A stretch of DNA of 64,000 bases. Origin: Litoreibacter halocynthiae. Lineage in GTDB: Bacteria; Pseudomonadota; Alphaproteobacteria; Rhodobacterales; Rhodobacteraceae. The translations under genes and the position numbers were made by a program. Shown here piece by piece: positions 1 through 9,442 of this stretch. Location of the stretch: contig NZ_SOBH01000001.1 in the NCBI RefSeq assembly GCF_004365635.1, positions 930,001 through 994,000 of the forward strand, written 5' to 3'. The number at the start of each line of letters is the position of its first letter. Positions within the stretch are counted from its first letter, which is position 1. Below the pieces are notes generated by a model. The model was not told where the DNA came from, searched no databases, and saw only the letters and a program-made list of their open reading frames with translations.

Positions 1-659
1 CACGCGGTAGCGCTGAGTTGGAACGATGGTGTGCCGTCCACCGCAATCGCCAAGGGCACCATGACAAGGGCGGATCCGGTCAGCATTCCGGCTGACGCGA
101 CTTGAGGCCGTAAGCCTGTCAGCATCCGCCGCGCCCACGCGCCAGCAAACGCATACGATAAAGTTCCAGCCAAAACAGCAAGTTGCGCGGTGGAGCGAAT
201 GTCAAACTTTAACAAGTTTTCCAAACCGATTGCAGTTGCCACACCAAAGAACCCGAGGACGACACCAACGGCACGGTTCAGCGTCAGGCGCTCATCGGCA
301 AATACGACGGAGGCCACGACCACCCCGAAAATTGCGGTGGTGGCGTTCAGAATGGAGGTAAGCCCGGTCTCGATATGCAGCTGTCCCCACGCCATAAGCG
401 CGAAGGGAATGACATTGTTCAGCACCCCCATGACCAGAAAGGCCGCCCAAAGCCTCAAGCTTCGCGGCACGGGGAGCTTGCGAAGCAGGATATAGGCCCA
501 AAGCACAAGCATCGCCCAAAACACCCGATGCGCGACAGCGGTCATGACCGGAACTTCATTCAGGGCAAGGCGTATGGACAGGAACGAGCCGCCCCAGATG
601 ACGGCAAGTAGCGCCAATTCGACCCATGCTTGGGTGGACATTGTTTTTTGAGCGTTCAT
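1..659 (-). CDS. EamA-family (DMT) permease, 3' end outside window
   Basis: Reading the minus strand gives an open frame from an ATG at 659 that runs off the left edge, so about 219 residues are visible. The start has the typical DMT opening with WGGSFLSIRLAL, followed by alternating hydrophobic helices and the family-typical stretch ILNATTAIFGVVVAS in the middle of the first EamA repeat. Family members are ten-helix inner-membrane exporters or importers of small metabolites; the substrate cannot be read from sequence. A second ATG at 641 is an alternative start, and neither has a strong ribosome site. The gene lies downstream of a FadL-like gene on the same strand but is separated from it by a strong terminator, so it is probably transcribed on its own. 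A second, unrelated-looking EamA gene lies at 2036-2923. Confidence 0.85.
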   Translation of the reverse strand, partial: MNAQKTMSTQAWVELALLAVIWGGSFLSIRLALNEVPVMTAVAHRVFWAMLVLWAYILLRKLPVPRSLRLWAAFLVMGVLNNVIPFALMAWGQLHIETGLTSILNATTAIFGVVVASVVFADERLTLNRAVGVVLGFFGVATAIGLENLLKFDIRSTAQLAVLAGTLSYAFAGAWARRMLTGLRPQVASAGMLTGSALVMVPLAIAVDGTPSFQLSATA

Positions 660-713
660 TTGGCCATCAAGCAGGGAAGGGTATCAAACCGCGACCCGAA
701 TACTGCGCAAAGC

Positions 714-749
714 AAAGAAAAAGCGCCCGATCAATCTGATCGGGCGCTT
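714..749 (-). terminator. Rho-independent terminator of the FadL-like gene
   Basis: A perfect 12-bp inverted repeat (arms 721-732 and 738-749, 5-nt loop) is followed on the minus strand by a T-rich run. It lies 24 nt beyond the stop codon of the 773-1885 gene. Confidence 0.85.
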
Positions 750-772
750 TGTAACGCATAGGTCGCGTAGGA

Positions 773-1885
773 TTAGTAGCTGTAACCGACCTTAAAGCCG
801 ACAGCGATTGCTTTGTTGTCGTTGAAGTTCGACGCAGGAAGGCCACCACCAAGCGTAGTTTGTGCATTGCCGATTTTGATATAACGCACGCCGCCGGTGA
901 CTTTGATCCCACCGTTCGTGTAGGTGCCGCCAAGGCCAAGGCTGATGTTGCCATCTGTTGGGCCAAGGTTGGACGAGAACCCACCATTGGATTTCTCATA
1001 CCCAAGCGAAACCGCACCGGACCAGTTCTCGTTGAACCGACGACCGACACCGATGTTGTAGGTGATCACGTCATCGGCGTAGGACACCAACGCATTGCCG
1101 GTTGCCAAGCCATAGCCCCGTGGCGCAATGCGGAAGTCACTCCAGTCAACCCAGCGGATCGAACCGAACAAAAGCGTGTCGGCTGCGATGCCCGTTTGGA
1201 AGTCCAGGTTCAGCGATTGCGGGGTATCCACATTGGTCGTCGTGGTTCCTGGAACCGGACCACCTTCGACAGTGGACAGAGCATGCGAGACTTCGGACGA
1301 GTAGGTAAGGGCGACGCGCAGTGCGATGTCGGGGCGCTCATACGCACCACCGAATACATAGCCGACGCCGTAGTCTTTTGCAGCGGATGCCGTGTAGCCA
1401 CCAACAAACGGGATCGAAGCTACAGCTTCAAGAGACTGGTAGCGCAAGCCGCCATGGACGCTGAAGTTTTCGTCAATCTGATACCGCAGCAGACCCGTGA
1501 TCGCGCTGGATTTTAGCGTCGCTGTGGAGCCACGTGCGAAGTAAGTCGTTGCTGCTGGATAGTTTACATCCGCGCCAAACGGCTGATCGTAAATAAGCGA
1601 GAACGACACTTTGTCGTTGAACTGGTATTTGTAACCCAATCCGACGAGCGTGTAATCGCCCGACATATTCCCCGAAGCCTGACCCGGCGTAGGCTGCGCA
1701 GGGTTCGGGGCTGTACCAGCGCCGACACCAGAGACAGTCGGGGAAATCGACCCGAAGGACAGCTCGGCGTAGTTGCCTTTTTCGAAGATGATTCCAATGC
1801 CTTGGCCAGAACGGTCGATGCCGCCGGCTGACGCGAGAGATGTGGTTGCGGCAAGCATTGCTGCGGCGCTTACGAAGTTCTTCAT
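773..1885 (-). CDS. OmpP1/FadL-family outer-membrane transport protein
   Basis: A 370-residue protein whose ATG at 1885 sits behind a clear GGAGG (1891-1895 on the opposite strand); longer upstream frames lack such a site. The first ~19 residues form a Sec signal peptide ending ASAGG. The mature N-terminus is glycine rich, and the remainder has alternating beta-strand pattern with motifs such as LVGLGYKYQFNDKVSF and GAVSLGYEKSNGG, ending in the aromatic residue Y typical of outer-membrane barrels. FadL relatives form 14-strand barrels that pass hydrophobic compounds such as long-chain fatty acids or aromatics through the outer membrane. The length is somewhat under the ~420 of E. coli FadL. 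It is monocistronic with its own terminator. The substrate is unknown. Confidence 0.85.
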   Translation of the reverse strand: MKNFVSAAAMLAATTSLASAGGIDRSGQGIGIIFEKGNYAELSFGSISPTVSGVGAGTAPNPAQPTPGQASGNMSGDYTLVGLGYKYQFNDKVSFSLIYDQPFGADVNYPAATTYFARGSTATLKSSAITGLLRYQIDENFSVHGGLRYQSLEAVASIPFVGGYTASAAKDYGVGYVFGGAYERPDIALRVALTYSSEVSHALSTVEGGPVPGTTTTNVDTPQSLNLDFQTGIAADTLLFGSIRWVDWSDFRIAPRGYGLATGNALVSYADDVITYNIGVGRRFNENWSGAVSLGYEKSNGGFSSNLGPTDGNISLGLGGTYTNGGIKVTGGVRYIKIGNAQTTLGGGLPASNFNDNKAIAVGFKVGYSY

Positions 1886-2035
1886 GGTTTCCTCCCCGAA
1901 ACACTTGAATATGACTTTGGCCCACCCTAGGGGCGACATTCCGCTCGCGTCAATTTATGACCCAGCGTCACAGTCGTTTTGCCTGCAGAATTTGCGGCGC
2001 AGTCCCTCAGGCGTGGCTAAAAGCGCACATTTCCC

Positions 2036-2923
2036 TTAGGTCAACGCCTTGTTGCGACGCGCCTCAGCGGCAATGTTCAGGTAGTTTGCGCCAAAAATAA
2101 TCGCCGCTCCAACGAAAACCCAAATATCGACCGTCTCCGAAAAGAAGGCGATTCCCAGCATCGCAACAAGCGGTAGGCGGGCGAAATCCATCGGCATGAC
2201 GATGACCGCAGGGGCGTGCCTCAGCGCCGTCGTCAGGCAGAAATGAGCACCCAACCCGGTAACAGAAACAAGCGCAACCCAAGGCAGCAGCTTCACGGAT
2301 GGTACAGTGATCTGACCATCCCAACCCGCAGTAACAAGCCCGAAAAACGCCTGCATAAGCGCCAGCCAGAATAGAATGCAGGTAATAGACTCGTGCCGCG
2401 TCAGGCGCTTCGTCGCAATAGCGGAGCCCGCAAACCCGATCGCAGCCCCTGAAGCTAGCAGCGAGCCTAGTTCGATATGGCTCACATCCGGACGGGCGAC
2501 AACCAGCACGCCGACAAAGCCAAGGATCGCGACAAATATCCTGAGCGGGGTCAGGCGCTCCGAAAGAAAGAACGGTGCCAACAAGGCCACCCAGATCGGG
2601 GAGGTGAATTCAAGCGCCACCACCTGTGCCAGCGGGATCATTGTGATCGCTGCAAACCACATGTTCTGGCCTGCAAAATGCGAAAGGTTCCGGATGGTAT
2701 GAAGACGAATGCTGCGGGCGTTGATCTGGTTAAGCGTTCCTGCGTACGCAGCAATGGCCAAGACCAAGACCAACGATATTATCGAGCGGTAGGTCATCAG
2801 CTCGAACGTATCAAGCTCCGCAGTGACTTTACGCCCGGCGACGGCCATGGCCGAAAACGACACAATAGCACCCGTCATCCAGAGGGCAGCCAAACGCATA
2901 TCTGAGCGGGGTAAAATCGTCAT
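2036..2923 (-). CDS. EamA-family (DMT) permease
   Basis: An integral membrane protein of 295 residues with about ten hydrophobic helices and two EamA repeats; motifs include ALEFTSPIWVALLAPFFLSE in the first repeat and VMPMDFARLPLVAMLGIAFF in the second. The family exports or imports small metabolites across the inner membrane. I place the start at the ATG at 2923, which has a weak GGG ribosome site. The frame stays open to 3022, but that extension would run through the terminator hairpin of the gene upstream and is not hydrophobic. The gene follows the TRAP binding-protein gene on the same strand, but the hairpin between them argues for separate transcription. The substrate is unknown. Confidence 0.85.
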   Translation of the reverse strand: MTILPRSDMRLAALWMTGAIVSFSAMAVAGRKVTAELDTFELMTYRSIISLVLVLAIAAYAGTLNQINARSIRLHTIRNLSHFAGQNMWFAAITMIPLAQVVALEFTSPIWVALLAPFFLSERLTPLRIFVAILGFVGVLVVARPDVSHIELGSLLASGAAIGFAGSAIATKRLTRHESITCILFWLALMQAFFGLVTAGWDGQITVPSVKLLPWVALVSVTGLGAHFCLTTALRHAPAVIVMPMDFARLPLVAMLGIAFFSETVDIWVFVGAAIIFGANYLNIAAEARRNKALT

Positions 2924-2985
2924 CCCGACTGCAAAGCTGCTTCCGGAAGAATGGTCAAGCCGAATTGCAACGGAATGGGGAAGAC

Positions 2986-3011
2986 GAGCGGGCCAGACAC
3001 GCAGCCCGCTC
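2986..3011 (-). terminator. Probable terminator after the TRAP binding-protein gene
   Basis: An 8-bp GC-rich inverted repeat (arms 2986-2993 and 3004-3011) lies 14 nt past the dctP stop codon and is followed on the minus strand by TCTTCCCC. The T run is poor, so termination may be partial. Confidence 0.5.
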
Positions 3012-3024
3012 GAAGGTTTCAAAC

Positions 3025-4065
3025 TTAATAGCGGTAGGGAACGCCCGCCTTTTGCATGGTGTCACGGTATTTCTTGAAGATTTCGATGACACGCGCTGAC
3101 CTCTCGTTGCGCGATGCCAGCTCATCCCAGAAGCCGGCCGCATCCCCGACGACTGTTTCCCATTCCTCGGCAGGGATGGTGGACAGTTCCAACTTGTCGC
3201 CATTGACGCGCAGATCGGCTTCGCCGCCCCAATACCAAACCTGGCGGTAGTAGTGCGACTGGTCCATCGACATCTTGAACAACTCTTGCAAATGCGGTGG
3301 CACCTTGGCCCAGCTGTCACTGTTGGCAAAATAAGATCCGCACCACGCGCCGGTTACGTTGTTCAGCAGCGCATATTTGCAGATATCCGCCCAGCCAACT
3401 TCATAGGCTTCGGTGAATCCACACCATGCAACGCCGTCCAGCTCGCCGGTTTGCAGCGCGACTTCCACGTCTTCCCACGGCACCGTGACAGGGATCATGC
3501 CATAGCGTGACAGGAAGCGCCCTGCGGTTGGCACGCCGAACACACGCAGGCCGCGCATGTCTTCAAGCGATTCAATCTTTTTCTCGGTGGTGAAGATGTG
3601 CAGCGGATCCCAAGCACCGGCACCCAGCCACTCGACACCTTCAATGTCGTCATAGGCCTCTTGCCAGATTTCGTTCAGACCGTAGCGATTGAACAGCACA
3701 GGAAGGTCGAGGCTGTAGCGCGAAGAGAACGGGAAGTAGCCGCCGAAGTCGGAGATATCCGCAGGCGACGCCATGGTCGCATCGTCCGATTGCACCGCGT
3801 CGAGCGTGCCGTTTTGAAGCGCGCGGAACAGCTCGCCCGTTGGGACCAGCTGGTCCGCGTAGAACAGTTCGATTTCCATCTCGCCGTTGGCGGCCTTATT
3901 GAACGCCTCGATCTGCGGCTTGACCACGTGAGCGCCAAGAGGGGCGCCGGAGTAGGTTTGTAGGCGCCACTTGATAGGGGCCTGCGCTTTGACCACGCTC
4001 GGAGCGGCAAGGGCGGCTGCGCCACCAATTGTCGCTGTCGTCAGGAACTTACGTCTGGAAGTCAT
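3025..4065 (-). CDS. dctP: TRAP transporter substrate-binding protein, DctP family
   Basis: A 346-residue periplasmic solute receptor. The N-terminus carries a twin-arginine-like signal (SRRKFLTTATIGGAAAL, cleavage near VVKAQA), so it may be exported folded. Family features include the segment GLRVFGVPTAGRFLSRYGM, which contains the arginine that in DctP proteins usually grips a carboxylate group of the ligand, and VPWEDVEVALQTGELDGVAW, the conserved 'E-x-Y/L-x-A-L-Q-x-G-x-x-D' stretch. The gene is last in a three-gene TRAP operon (small permease, large permease, binding protein; 69-nt gap after the large permease). TRAP systems import organic acids or related compounds driven by a sodium gradient. 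The ligand is not readable. The divergent FGGY kinase at 6263 suggests a polyol- or sugar-acid-like substrate, which is inference only. Confidence 0.92.
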   Translation of the reverse strand: MTSRRKFLTTATIGGAAALAAPSVVKAQAPIKWRLQTYSGAPLGAHVVKPQIEAFNKAANGEMEIELFYADQLVPTGELFRALQNGTLDAVQSDDATMASPADISDFGGYFPFSSRYSLDLPVLFNRYGLNEIWQEAYDDIEGVEWLGAGAWDPLHIFTTEKKIESLEDMRGLRVFGVPTAGRFLSRYGMIPVTVPWEDVEVALQTGELDGVAWCGFTEAYEVGWADICKYALLNNVTGAWCGSYFANSDSWAKVPPHLQELFKMSMDQSHYYRQVWYWGGEADLRVNGDKLELSTIPAEEWETVVGDAAGFWDELASRNERSARVIEIFKKYRDTMQKAGVPYRY

Positions 4066-4134
4066 AGTACTCTCCTTGTTTGACCTTGCTCAGGGGCCGA
4101 TTGCAAAAATGGACTGCCTCTCGAAATGGGTTTG

Positions 4135-5460
4135 TTATTTTCCGTAGACATAGTTGGGGAGCCACATGGCGATTTGCGGGAACACCATGATCAGAATAAG
4201 GGACCCCAGCATCACCAAGACAAAGGGAATGATGGAGGAATAGATGTCTTTGATCCCGATCTCCGGCGGGGCCATCGCCCGCATCAAGAACAGGTTGTAG
4301 CCGAAGGGCGGCGTCATATAGGCGATCTGCGTGGTGATGGTGTAAAGTACGCCGTACCAGATCAGATCGAACCCCAGCACCTTGACCAACGGCACGTATA
4401 GGGGTGCCACGATGACCAGCATGGCTGTGTCATCAAGGAAGGTGCCCATCAGCAGGAACGACAATTGCATCAGGATCAAGATCACCCACGGGTCCAGACC
4501 CAATTGCTCGGTGAATAGGTTATCAATCGCCTTCACCGCGCCCAAGCCGTCAAATACCGCGCCAAAGCCGAGTGCCGCCAACACGATCCACATGAACATG
4601 CACGAGATGGCCAACGTCATGCGGGTGGAGGTCTCGAACACCTCGCGTGTCATCCGGCCTTTCAGCACAGCTGCGATAAAGGCCGCCAAGGCGCCAATGG
4701 CAGAGCTCTCGACAAGGCTTGTCCAGCCATTCAGGAATGGCACCATCATGGACGCAAATATCGTCAGCGGAAGCAGGCCGGCCCCAAGCAAGCGTATCTT
4801 TTCCGCCCGCGGAACGCTGCTGACATCCTCTTCGCTAAGCGCAGGCCCAAGCTCTGGCTGAATGCGGCAACGGATGTAGATGTAGAGAATAAACAGGCCC
4901 GCCATCATCAACCCGGGAAGAATGCCCGCCAGCCAAAGCTGCCCCACCGGTTGGCGCGCGATCATCGCGTAGAGAACGAGCACGACCGAGGGCGGCACCA
5001 AAATTCCTAACGATGATCCGGCTTGCACAACGCCGGTCACCATTCGTTTGTCATACCCCCGTTTGAGGAGTTCGGGCAGGGCAATGGTCGCCCCGATGGC
5101 CATGCCTGCGACCGACAATCCGTTCATGGCCGAGATCAGCACCATTAGCCCGATGGTGCCAATTGCCAGCCCGCCATTGATCGGCCCCATCCAGACGTGG
5201 AACATCTTGTAAAGGTCATCGGCAAGGCGGCTTTCTGACAGCACGTAGCCCATGAAGATGAACATTGGCAGGGTCAGCATCGGATACCATTTCATCACCT
5301 TCATGGCGGCAGAAAACGGAATGTCGGACCCGCCGGTCCCCCAAAGCGTCAGCGCCGCAATTGAGGCGATGCCGCCAATCGCGCCGAACACCCGCTGCCC
5401 CGTCATCAGCATCAGCATCATCGACGAGAACATCAAAATGGCGATCAGTTCATAAGACAT
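4135..5460 (-). CDS. dctM: TRAP transporter large permease, DctM family
   Basis: A 441-residue inner-membrane protein of the ion transporter superfamily, with about twelve hydrophobic segments. Conserved DctM stretches are visible: GLSVAGMAIGATIALPEL, SLGILVPPSVVLVLYAMIA in the first half, and YMTPPFGYNLFLMRAMAPPE near the C-terminus. It forms the sodium-coupled translocation channel together with the small permease. Its start codon overlaps the stop of the upstream small-permease gene by one base (TAATG), so translation is coupled. The length is normal for the family (~425-450). Confidence 0.95.
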   Translation of the reverse strand: MSYELIAILMFSSMMLMLMTGQRVFGAIGGIASIAALTLWGTGGSDIPFSAAMKVMKWYPMLTLPMFIFMGYVLSESRLADDLYKMFHVWMGPINGGLAIGTIGLMVLISAMNGLSVAGMAIGATIALPELLKRGYDKRMVTGVVQAGSSLGILVPPSVVLVLYAMIARQPVGQLWLAGILPGLMMAGLFILYIYIRCRIQPELGPALSEEDVSSVPRAEKIRLLGAGLLPLTIFASMMVPFLNGWTSLVESSAIGALAAFIAAVLKGRMTREVFETSTRMTLAISCMFMWIVLAALGFGAVFDGLGAVKAIDNLFTEQLGLDPWVILILMQLSFLLMGTFLDDTAMLVIVAPLYVPLVKVLGFDLIWYGVLYTITTQIAYMTPPFGYNLFLMRAMAPPEIGIKDIYSSIIPFVLVMLGSLILIMVFPQIAMWLPNYVYGK

Positions 5461-5969
5461 TAAAGCTCGACCTCGCGGAGTTTAGCGATGTCTTTGATCA
5501 GCTCGGAAACTGCTTGAAGTAACATCATGAAAATACCGAAGCACATGACTGTTTTGACAGGCCATAACAGGGGCCGCCACAGGGTCGGTGCGCGCTCGTT
5601 ATACTCAAGGGAATAGCGGGTGGAATCGATCCCGCCGTAAAGCAGCACCCCCAGATAAAAGATCAGCAGCAGCACGGTGAAGCTGTCGACCCACGCCTTC
5701 TTGCGATCTGACCATTCACCATAAAACAGGTCCATCCGCACGTTTGATCCCATCTGGATAGAGTAGGGGCCGCCCACCAGATAATAGGCCACAAGCGCAA
5801 ACTGCGCCATTTCCAGCGTCCAGTAGGACGGGACAACGAACATCTGTTTGGAAATCGTCGACCACAGCAAAATCGCAATCATCGCGAACAGGCTATACAT
5901 CATGATCCGACCGAGGACGTAGTTCACCCGATCGACAACGCGCACATAAGTCGTGGCAATTTTCAGCAT
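5460..5969 (-). CDS. dctQ: TRAP transporter small permease, DctQ family
   Basis: A 169-residue protein with four hydrophobic helices (starting near residues 15, 50, 93 and 137), as in DctQ proteins, which brace the large permease in the inner membrane. The motif YYLVGGPYSIQMGSNVRMDL matches the conserved loop after helix 2 (usually G-x-HVRVD). It is the first gene of the TRAP operon. Upstream lies a 293-bp spacer shared with the oppositely oriented kinase gene, containing two palindromes that are likely regulator sites. Confidence 0.92.
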   Translation of the reverse strand: MLKIATTYVRVVDRVNYVLGRIMMYSLFAMIAILLWSTISKQMFVVPSYWTLEMAQFALVAYYLVGGPYSIQMGSNVRMDLFYGEWSDRKKAWVDSFTVLLLIFYLGVLLYGGIDSTRYSLEYNERAPTLWRPLLWPVKTVMCFGIFMMLLQAVSELIKDIAKLREVEL

Positions 5970-6116
5970 AGAGCGCCGGCCGACTGTAGGACTACGACGC
6001 TCATTGAGCGATCAACCCGTTTATCTTGCTAAGTTTTTTTGTCCTCGACACGCGGCATCCCCCACAAGCTACCTGCTCCAACTGTAGCAAGGTGTTGAAA
6101 CTTGTAAACAAATCGG

Positions 6117-6130
6117 TGACCAAATGGTCA
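6117..6130. promoter_or_regulatory. Candidate operator: TGACCA-N2-TGGTCA inverted repeat
   Basis: The spacer between the divergent TRAP operon and the FGGY kinase contains TGACCAAATGGTCA, two perfect 6-bp arms around AA. GntR-family regulators often bind TGGTC/GACCA-type repeats, and such operators usually sit in divergent promoters of this kind. No regulator gene for it lies in the window, so the assignment is inference. Confidence 0.5.
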
Positions 6131-6136
6131 AATATA

Positions 6137-6149
6137 ATCATTAAATGAT
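6137..6149. promoter_or_regulatory. Second palindrome in the TRAP/kinase spacer
   Basis: ATCATT-A-AATGAT is a perfect 13-bp palindrome six bases from the TGACCA repeat, in the most AT-rich part of the spacer. It could be a second operator or part of overlapping -10 regions of the two divergent promoters. Confidence 0.35.
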
Positions 6150-6262
6150 CAAAAACAGAGCAGTAACGGACGAACTTTGCGTGGATTCACTGCCTTGAGG
6201 TGGTCGCTGCCGCTTGACAGGTCGCGAAATTACGGCTGGGTGGTGACGACGGAGGGGGATGT

Positions 6263-7687
6263 ATGAGACTCGCAGGACTAGATCAGGGCACGACCAGCAC
6301 GCGCATACTAACACTGTCGCCCGAAGGCGTGCCGCAGGTCGTTCACGCGGTCCAGCACCAGCAATTCTATCCGCACGAAGGCTGGGTGGAGCATGATCCC
6401 GAAGAACTGATCGCCAACATTCGGGCCTGTATCGACGCGGTTGGACCCATCGACGCCATCGGCATCGATAACCAAGGCGAAAGCTGCTTGGCATGGGATG
6501 TGGTGACGAAGGAGGCGCTGACGCCGGTTCTCGTCTGGCAGGACAATCGCACTTCAGGGCAAATCGCCGCCCTTAAAGCAGACGGGCACGAGGCCGAGGT
6601 GATGGCACGTGCCAAGTTGCCGCTTGATCCATATTTTTCCGCCAGCAAACTGGGTTGGATCATTCGGAACAGCACGCCCGTACAAGAGGCGAGGAAGCGT
6701 GGCACCTTAAGGCTAGGGACGACCGATGCATTTTTCCTCGACCGGTTGACGGGCCGATTCGTAACAGATGTCACCACCGCAAGCCGCACGTCGTTAATGA
6801 ATTTGGAACGGCTCGAATGGGATGAAACCCTGTGCGACTTGTTCGGTGTCCCGATGGAGTGTTTGCCGCAAATTGTTCCGACGACCGGTGATTTCGGCGC
6901 GATTGAAACGGCTCATGGAAGGGTTCCGGTGACGGCCAGCGTCGTCGATCAGCAAGCGGCGCTCTACGGGTTCGGGTGTCGCAAGACAGGCGACGCAAAG
7001 ATCACGTTCGGCACAGGTGCGTTCGCGTTGATGGTAACGGGCGCTGAGATCGTTAACAAACCGGAAATGGGATTGCTCCCAACGGTCGCTTGGCAGTTAG
7101 ACGGTGAAAAACCGGTCTTTGCTTTGGATGGCGGGGTCTACACCGCCAGTGCGGCTCTCAACTGGGCCAAGTCACTCGGATTGTTCGAGAATTTCGGCCA
7201 GATCAACGATTTCGTACGACCATCCGCACTCGAAAAAGGCCTTGTTTTCGTACCAGCCTTGGCGGGGTTGGGCTGCCCGCACTGGAACCCAGATGCGCGC
7301 GGCATCTGGCTGGGACTTTCCATCGACCATGGCCCTGCGCAAATGGTGCAGTCCATTCTGGAAGGTGTCGCATTAAGAGCGTCAGAGGTGGTGAACGCTA
7401 TGAACACCTGCATCCAGATATCGGGCGCTTTGGCCATTGACGGCGGCATGAGCCAGAACCAGTATTTCACTCAGTTTCTGGCGGATGTGACAGAACGGGA
7501 AATCCGGCCCGCTGAAATGCCGGAGCTGACGGGATTAGGAACGATCGGTCTCACGGCAGTTCCGATGGGGATCGACCTACAACCGACCTCGCAATTCGGC
7601 TCAATTCAGCCTGAAGCGGGAATATCCCTTCCGGTCGAGCGATTCCAACGCGCAGTCGCGGCGTCGAAAAACTTCGTATTAACCTAG
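6263..7687 (+). CDS. FGGY-family carbohydrate kinase, glycerol kinase-like
   Basis: A 474-residue cytoplasmic kinase. The start at 6263 has an excellent ribosome site (GGAGGGGG at 6251-6258). The phosphate-binding opening GLDQGTTSTRILTL, the substrate-loop region HDPEEL and the VLVWQDNRT segment all resemble glycerol kinase; FGTGAFALMVTG and ALDGGVYTASAALNWAKSLG form the ATP-binding half, and DGGMSQNQYFTQFLADV is the second FGGY signature. It phosphorylates glycerol or a related polyol with ATP. It is about 20 residues shorter than typical GlpK (~495-500), and no glpD, glpF or glpR is nearby. The gene is divergent from a TRAP operon, so the real substrate may be what that transporter brings in. 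It ends one base before the stop of guaA, which converges on it. Confidence 0.85.
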   Translation: MRLAGLDQGTTSTRILTLSPEGVPQVVHAVQHQQFYPHEGWVEHDPEELIANIRACIDAVGPIDAIGIDNQGESCLAWDVVTKEALTPVLVWQDNRTSGQIAALKADGHEAEVMARAKLPLDPYFSASKLGWIIRNSTPVQEARKRGTLRLGTTDAFFLDRLTGRFVTDVTTASRTSLMNLERLEWDETLCDLFGVPMECLPQIVPTTGDFGAIETAHGRVPVTASVVDQQAALYGFGCRKTGDAKITFGTGAFALMVTGAEIVNKPEMGLLPTVAWQLDGEKPVFALDGGVYTASAALNWAKSLGLFENFGQINDFVRPSALEKGLVFVPALAGLGCPHWNPDARGIWLGLSIDHGPAQMVQSILEGVALRASEVVNAMNTCIQISGALAIDGGMSQNQYFTQFLADVTEREIRPAEMPELTGLGTIGLTAVPMGIDLQPTSQFGSIQPEAGISLPVERFQRAVAASKNFVLT

Positions 7688-7688
7688 C

Positions 7689-9266
7689 CTATTCCCACTC
7701 GATGGTGCCCGGAGGCTTCGAGGTGATGTCATAGGTGACGCGGTTGATGCCCGGCACTTCGTTGATGATCCGCGTGGCGGTCTCGCCAAGGAAATCGTGG
7801 TCAAACGGGAAGTAATCGGCGGTCATACCATCGACCGATGTCACCGCGCGCAGGGCGCAGGCATAGTCATAGGTGCGACCGTCGCCCATAACGCCGACAG
7901 TCTTAACGGGCAGGATCGCAACGAACGCTTGCCAGATATCATCATAGAGCCCGTGCTTGCGGATCTGGTCGATATAGACCGCATCTGCTTCGCGCAGGAT
8001 ATCGAGCTTGGCGCGGGTGATCTCGCCGGGGCAGCGAATGGCAAGGCCCGGTCCGGGGAAAGGGTGCCGACCGATAAACGATTTGGGCAGGCCCAGTTCG
8101 GTGCCGAGCGCGCGCACTTCGTCTTTGAACAATTCACGCAGTGGCTCGACCAGCTTCAGGCCCATCTTCTCGGGCAGTCCGCCGACATTGTGGTGCGACT
8201 TGATCGTCACCGAAGGTCCGCCAGAGAAGCTGACGCTTTCGATCACGTCGGGATAAAGCGTCCCTTGGGCAAGGAATTTGGCGTCGTCGATCTCGTTGGC
8301 ATATTTCTGGAACACGTCGATGAACAGCTTGCCGATGATCTTGCGCTTGGTTTCGGGGTCGGATTGCCCGTCCAGCTCGCCCAAGAACAATTCCTGTTCG
8401 TCTGCGTGGATCAGCTTCATGTTATAATTGTCGCGGAACATGGTGACGACCTCTTCGGCCTCCCCCTTGCGCAGCAACCCGTGGTCAACAAAGACGCATG
8501 TTAGCTGGTCGCCGATAGCTTCGTGCAGCAGTACCGCGGCGACCGACGAATCTACACCGCCTGACAGGCCGCAAATGACGTGGCTGGTGCCAACTTGTTC
8601 GCGGATTGCAGCGATCGCCTGTTCGCGGTATGCGCCCATGGTCCAGTCGCCGCTGAAGCCCGCCATGCGCACGAAGTTTTCGTAAAGCCTTGCACCGTTC
8701 GGTGTGTGGTGAACCTCGGGGTGGAACTGCACGGCGTAGAAGTTGCGGCTCACATCGGCGGTGATCGCATACGGCGCATTTGGCGACGTGCCGTAAACCT
8801 CGAACCCCGGTGCGATTTTCGAGACGTGGTCGCCGTGGCTCATCCAGACCTGTTCTTTTTCCGTTAGAAACCAGCCTTGCAACAGCTCGAGTTCCCCATG
8901 GGGAACCACGTAAGCGCGGCCAAACTCTGCGGTGCCATGACCCCGTTCAACCATTCCCCCAAGACCTTGCATCATTACCTGCTGGCCGTAGCAAATACCC
9001 AAGATCGGCACGCCCAAATCGTAAACGCTTTCCGGTGGGCGCGGGGAGTCTTCATCAATCACCGAACACGGTCCACCGGAAAAGATAACGGCTTTGGGTG
9101 CGAACTCTGTCAGGAACGCGTCGTCAACGTTTTGGTAGGGATGGATTTCGCAGTAAACATTCAACTCGCGCAGGCGACGCGCGATGAGTTGAGTGACCTG
9201 CGACCCGAAGTCGATGATCAGCAGTTTTTCATGGGTGGCGGCGGGGTCAATGAGATGATCTGTCAT
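7689..9266 (-). CDS. guaA: GMP synthase (glutamine-hydrolysing)
   Basis: The 525-residue enzyme converts XMP to GMP using glutamine and ATP, the last step of guanine nucleotide synthesis. An N-terminal class I glutaminase domain has the nucleophile motif GICYGQQ (cysteine near residue 93) and the histidine/glutamate pair in QFHPEVHHT. The ATP-pyrophosphatase domain follows with the P-loop SGGVDSSVA (near residue 235). The C-terminal dimerisation domain ends [11 protein letters not shown], the typical end of the family. The length is normal. The gene stands alone, with a 176-bp spacer to the divergent MttB-like gene. Confidence 0.98.
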   Translation of the reverse strand: MTDHLIDPAATHEKLLIIDFGSQVTQLIARRLRELNVYCEIHPYQNVDDAFLTEFAPKAVIFSGGPCSVIDEDSPRPPESVYDLGVPILGICYGQQVMMQGLGGMVERGHGTAEFGRAYVVPHGELELLQGWFLTEKEQVWMSHGDHVSKIAPGFEVYGTSPNAPYAITADVSRNFYAVQFHPEVHHTPNGARLYENFVRMAGFSGDWTMGAYREQAIAAIREQVGTSHVICGLSGGVDSSVAAVLLHEAIGDQLTCVFVDHGLLRKGEAEEVVTMFRDNYNMKLIHADEQELFLGELDGQSDPETKRKIIGKLFIDVFQKYANEIDDAKFLAQGTLYPDVIESVSFSGGPSVTIKSHHNVGGLPEKMGLKLVEPLRELFKDEVRALGTELGLPKSFIGRHPFPGPGLAIRCPGEITRAKLDILREADAVYIDQIRKHGLYDDIWQAFVAILPVKTVGVMGDGRTYDYACALRAVTSVDGMTADYFPFDHDFLGETATRIINEVPGINRVTYDITSKPPGTIEWE

Positions 9267-9442
9267 GCACGCTGATTATGAGGCTGAGCCCCGCGTTGCA
9301 AGAGGCTTGACGGGGGGAAGGGGCCACCTGCCAGACCATAATTGTTGCGCCATGTCGCTTTTTCGCCGCAAGGGGCGGTTTCTGGCCTTGGTCCGGTGGA
9401 TGTTGAGGTAATCACACTTGTAACGAATTGAGGGAGCCCGCT

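Noticed and set aside
1949-1961. GTCA-N5-TGAC repeat upstream of the FadL-like gene
   Set aside because: The 4-bp arms are too short to claim as an operator.
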